Assembly (NCBI GenBank): GCA_903893935.1
Contig: CAITOD010000609.1
Coordinates: 1-8,807, forward strand
Source: an uncultured Sphingomonadales bacterium
GTDB taxonomy: Bacteria; Pseudomonadota; Alphaproteobacteria; Sphingomonadales; Sphingomonadaceae
Length of the DNA stretch: 8,807 bases
Reading direction: 5' to 3'
The notes under the pieces are model-generated. The model was not told the origin of the DNA. It did not search any database and worked only from the letters and a program-made list of their open reading frames with translations. The position numbers and the translations under genes were made by a program. Numbering within the stretch: the first letter of the stretch is position 1; the number at the start of each line of letters is the position of its first letter. Shown one piece after another: positions 6,734-8,807 of this stretch.

Positions 6734-8238
6734 GCCATCGCGTCGGCCACAAACCGCGCGTGGTCGGGCGCGCGCGCCGCCTCTTGCGCCATCGCCGCGC
6801 GCAATTGCCCCAGCCACTCGCGCGCATCGATCCCGCGATAATCGATCAGCGGGTCGAGGTCTTCGGGGATATGGTTCTGCCCCAGATGCACCGCCAGCCA
6901 GCTGTCGGGCGCAAACAGATCGAGCTCGCGCGGAATGTGCCGCCCGTTGCGGCGGAAATGTTCGAGCTTCAGCGCCAAAGTCTCCGGCACATCCATCGCC
7001 GCCGTATAGCGCCACAGTTCGGCATCATCGCGCTGCATCAGCTTGTAATGCAGGATCAGGAAGTCGCGGATGCGATCGGTTTCGCCCACTGCAATGCGGT
7101 TGAATTCATCGATGACCGCCGGATCAAACCGGCGATCGGGAAACAGCCCCATCAGTTTGGAAATATTCGCCTGGATCAGATGGATGCTGGTCGATTCGAG
7201 CGGCTCGAGAAAGCCGCTGGAAAGCCCCACCGCGACCACGTTCTTCACCCAGTGCCGCCGCCGCCGCCCCGCCTTGAAACGCAGGAAGCGCGGATCGGCA
7301 AGCGCTTCGCCATCGAGCCGGCCGGCGAGCAGGCCGGCTGCGCGATCGTCTTCCATGAAGCCACTGCAATAGACATAGCCGTTGCCGATGCGGTGCTGCA
7401 GCGGGATGCGCCATTGCCAGCCGGCCTCTTGCGCGGTGCTGCGCGTATAGGGCGTCGGGTTGACCGGCCCCGCCGGATGCGCGCACGGCATCGCGACGGC
7501 GCGGTCGCACGGCAGCCAGTGGCTCCAGTCTTCGAACGGTTCGTGCATCGCGCCTTCGATCAGCAGCGCGCGAAACCCGCTGCAATCGATGAACAGTTCG
7601 GCCTCGATCCGCCGCCCGTCTTCCAGCCGCACCGCTTCGACAAACCCGGTCCCGGCGTTCTGATCGACGCCCGCGATCTTGCCTTCCACGCGCTTTACCC
7701 CGCGCGCTTCGGCCTGGTTGCGCAAGAACCGCGCATAGCTGCCCGCATCGAAGTGATAGGCATATTCGAATGTCGACAGCACGCTGCGCTGATCGGGCGA
7801 AGGCCGCGCCATCTTGCCGGCGCGTGCCAGCGCCCAGGCAAATGTATGATCGTCGAACGGCGAGGTATCGCCCATCGCCCGCGCGCGCAGCCAGTAATGG
7901 TGCAGCGACACCATGTCGAAATTGCGCCCATGCGTGCCGAACGGGTGGAAATAGCGCGTGTCGCGCGCGCCCCAGCCGACGAATTCGATCCCCAGCTTGA
8001 ACGTGGCTTTGGTTTCGCGCAGAAAATCGCGCTCGCTGATGCCCAGCGTCTGGTTGAATGTGCGGATCGGCGGGATGGTCGCTTCGCCCACGCCGACAAT
8101 GCCGATCTCGTCGGATTCGACCAGGGTGACTTCGCAATCGCGCCGCAGGATCTGCCCCAGCATCGCCGCGGTCATCCAGCCGGCCGAGCCGCCGCCCACC
8201 ACCAGCACTTTGCGGATGCGCCGGTCGTCGTGTGTCAT
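6730..8238 (-). CDS. Tryptophan-halogenase-like flavin-dependent protein
   Basis: A 502-residue FAD-dependent protein of the tryptophan halogenase family (PF04820). Features: dinucleotide-binding VVGGGSAGW (13-21), GVGEATIPPI (49-58), RETKATFKLGIEFVGW (74-89) with K81 at the position of the catalytic lysine of PrnA, IDCSGFR (217-223), the hallmark WQWRIP (274-279), and FLEPLESTSIHL (343-354) with E348-S349 matching the conserved catalytic Glu-Ser. Length is normal for the family. I chose ATG 8238 because GAGAGG lies 6 nt upstream; the ATG at 8244 directly abuts that site. It is followed by the TPR/oxygenase gene with a 4-bp ATGA overlap and lies downstream of a TonB-dependent receptor. Such homologues are common beside TonB receptors in sphingomonads and Caulobacter, where tryptophan is probably not the substrate. 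Real halogenation is unproven; no separate flavin reductase is present in the window. Confidence 0.92.
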   Translation of the reverse strand: MTHDDRRIRKVLVVGGGSAGWMTAAMLGQILRRDCEVTLVESDEIGIVGVGEATIPPIRTFNQTLGISERDFLRETKATFKLGIEFVGWGARDTRYFHPFGTHGRNFDMVSLHHYWLRARAMGDTSPFDDHTFAWALARAGKMARPSPDQRSVLSTFEYAYHFDAGSYARFLRNQAEARGVKRVEGKIAGVDQNAGTGFVEAVRLEDGRRIEAELFIDCSGFRALLIEGAMHEPFEDWSHWLPCDRAVAMPCAHPAGPVNPTPYTRSTAQEAGWQWRIPLQHRIGNGYVYCSGFMEDDRAAGLLAGRLDGEALADPRFLRFKAGRRRRHWVKNVVAVGLSSGFLEPLESTSIHLIQANISKLMGLFPDRRFDPAVIDEFNRIAVGETDRIRDFLILHYKLMQRDDAELWRYTAAMDVPETLALKLEHFRRNGRHIPRELDLFAPDSWLAVHLGQNHIPEDLDPLIDYRGIDAREWLGQLRAAMAQEAARAPDHARFVADAMA

Positions 8239-8244
8239 GGTCAT

Positions 8245-8250
8245 CCTCTC
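8245..8250 (-). promoter_or_regulatory. Ribosome binding site deciding the halogenase-like start
   Basis: GAGAGG on the minus strand. It is 6 nt from the ATG at 8238 and touches the ATG at 8244, so the inner ATG is the more likely start. Confidence 0.55.
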
Positions 8251-8267
8251 AACCCTTGTCGCGCGCG

Positions 8268-8295
8268 GTGATACGCCAGACCCCGCCAATGGCAA
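8268..8295 (-). promoter_or_regulatory. Weak candidate promoter before the halogenase-like gene
   Basis: On the minus strand TTGCCA (8295-8290) and TATCAC (8273-8268) are separated by 16 nt, about 24 nt before the binding site of the halogenase gene. Each box only partly matches the sigma-70 consensus, and GC-rich alphaproteobacterial promoters are hard to call by eye. It would allow expression independent of the receptor gene, which the hairpin upstream makes plausible. Confidence 0.18.
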
Positions 8296-8354
8296 AGCGG
8301 GCCGAGCGGGTAACCCCGTTCGACCCGCCTGCAATGCGGTCACCCGCTGTGCCC

Positions 8355-8383
8355 CACCGCGCCCGGCGTGACCGGGCGCGGTG
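8355..8383 (-). terminator. GC-rich perfect hairpin after the TonB receptor gene (terminator or mRNA-stabilising stem)
   Basis: CACCGCGCCCGG and CCGGGCGCGGTG form a perfect 12-bp stem around a 5-nt loop, starting 6 nt downstream of the receptor stop codon. On the minus strand the stem is followed by GGGGCACAGC rather than a T-run, so it is not a classical intrinsic terminator. It could be a partial terminator or a 3' stem protecting the receptor mRNA. A smaller stem, GCGGGT/ACCCGC at 8306-8311 and 8323-8328, lies further downstream in the same gap. Confidence 0.6.
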
Positions 8384-8389
8384 CGATCA

Positions 8390-8807
8390 TCAGAACGTGA
8401 ACTTGACGTGCGCCAGCGTCGAGCGGCCCGGCACCGCCGTGCCCGCGCCGACAAACGTGCTGCCGCTGGTGGTGACCACGCCATTGCCGGCACCCTGCAG
8501 CGCCAGCGAATTGAACAGGTTGTAGGCGCTCACGCCCACTTCCAGGTTCTTCACCGGGCGATACTTGATGTTGGCGCTGAACACCGCCGAACCCGGCCAT
8601 TCCACGTTCGAGGGATAGCCCTGCAGTTCGCTGGTCACCCCGGCCACATCGACACCGACGGCAAACTTGTCGGTGATGTCGTAGTTGGTTGCGACCGAAT
8701 ACGACAGGTCGGGAATGCCGTGCGCGCGCACAAACGTGCCCAGCGAGCTGGGGTTCTGCTGCGCGTGGTTGGCCGTCATGTTCGCGATCAGGCTGAACCC
8801 GTGGTAG
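8390..8807 (-). CDS. TonB-dependent receptor, C-terminal fragment (5' end beyond window)
   Basis: The last 138 codons of an outer-membrane beta-barrel protein, open to the window edge at 8807. The translation shows alternating amphipathic strands: LSYSVATNYDITDKFAVGVD, AVFSANIKYRPVKNLEVGVS, then AYNLFNSLAL, and a final strand LAHVKFTF ending in phenylalanine, the usual C-terminal signal for barrel assembly by BAM. The NLFN motif followed by a short loop and a GR-x-n final strand is typical of the last strands of TonB-dependent receptors. The plug domain and TonB box are not in the window, so the ligand cannot be judged directly. By context it would import a fructose-containing saccharide for the GH32 enzyme downstream. 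An ATG at 8779 is internal, since the frame continues upstream with barrel-like sequence (YHGFSLIAN). Confidence 0.85.
   Translation of the reverse strand, partial: YHGFSLIANMTANHAQQNPSSLGTFVRAHGIPDLSYSVATNYDITDKFAVGVDVAGVTSELQGYPSNVEWPGSAVFSANIKYRPVKNLEVGVSAYNLFNSLALQGAGNGVVTTSGSTFVGAGTAVPGRSTLAHVKFTF

Noticed and set aside
5384..6841. Plus-strand open frame of about 485 codons
   Set aside because: It lies opposite the TPR/oxygenase gene, and its translation is Arg/Gln/His/Pro-rich with no domain or hydrophobic pattern. GC-rich third-position bias produces such antisense frames.
6734..7015. N-terminal extension of the TPR/oxygenase gene by 94 codons
   Set aside because: The extension lies wholly inside the halogenase gene in another frame, has low-complexity Arg/Ala/Gly-rich sequence, and the ATGA overlap at 6733 is a much better start.
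6559..8271. Plus-strand open frame of about 570 codons
   Set aside because: It is opposite the halogenase-like gene, whose motifs are unmistakable; the plus-strand product has no recognisable domain and shadow composition.
8239..8493. N-terminal extension of the halogenase-like protein by 85 codons
   Set aside because: The extra sequence runs through the hairpin and into the receptor gene and resembles no protein; the FAD-binding motif begins 12 residues after the chosen ATG, as usual for the family.

Overview
The window is a GC-rich stretch (G or C at most third codon positions) of what looks like an alphaproteobacterial chromosome, most likely a sphingomonad (Sphingomonas/Novosphingobium type). 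That assignment is inferred from the gene set: a TonB-dependent receptor next to a tryptophan-halogenase-like flavoprotein and a TPR/2OG-oxygenase protein, together with sugar-catabolic genes and a small-form phosphatidylserine decarboxylase. Seven genes are supported; two run off the window edges.

Layout from left to right. Positions 1-697 (minus) hold psd, the membrane-lipid enzyme, lacking only its extreme C-terminus. It is divergent from an AmpG/PAT-like MFS transporter (857-2113, plus), which converges tail to tail on an EamA-type DMT transporter (2110-2982, minus) with overlapping stop codons. A 198-bp divergent intergenic region carrying a perfect 6+2+6 palindrome leads to a ROK-family fructokinase (3181-4092, plus). 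This converges, with a 19-bp overlap, on a minus-strand block read from the right edge: TonB-dependent receptor (C-terminal part only), a GC-rich perfect hairpin, tryptophan-halogenase-like protein, TPR plus 2OG-Fe(II)-oxygenase-like protein, and a GH32 fructan/sucrose hydrolase. The last three genes are tightly coupled: an ATGA overlap, then an 11-nt gap with the ribosome binding site overlapping the preceding stop.

Inferred working model: the right two thirds is a fructose-polymer or sucrose utilisation locus. The TonB receptor would take a beta-fructoside across the outer membrane. The GH32 enzyme has no signal peptide and no room for one, so it would cleave in the cytoplasm, and the ROK kinase would phosphorylate the released fructose. 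The inner-membrane carrier is not clearly identified here; it may be the MFS protein or a gene beyond position 8807. The roles of the halogenase-like flavoprotein and the TPR/oxygenase protein in such a locus are the main unexplained point. Both are locked translationally into the catabolic operon, suggesting a shared function such as modification of the substrate or of the receptor machinery. No RNA genes, insertion sequences, CRISPR arrays or integration sites were seen, and no intergenic stretch reaches 300 bp.
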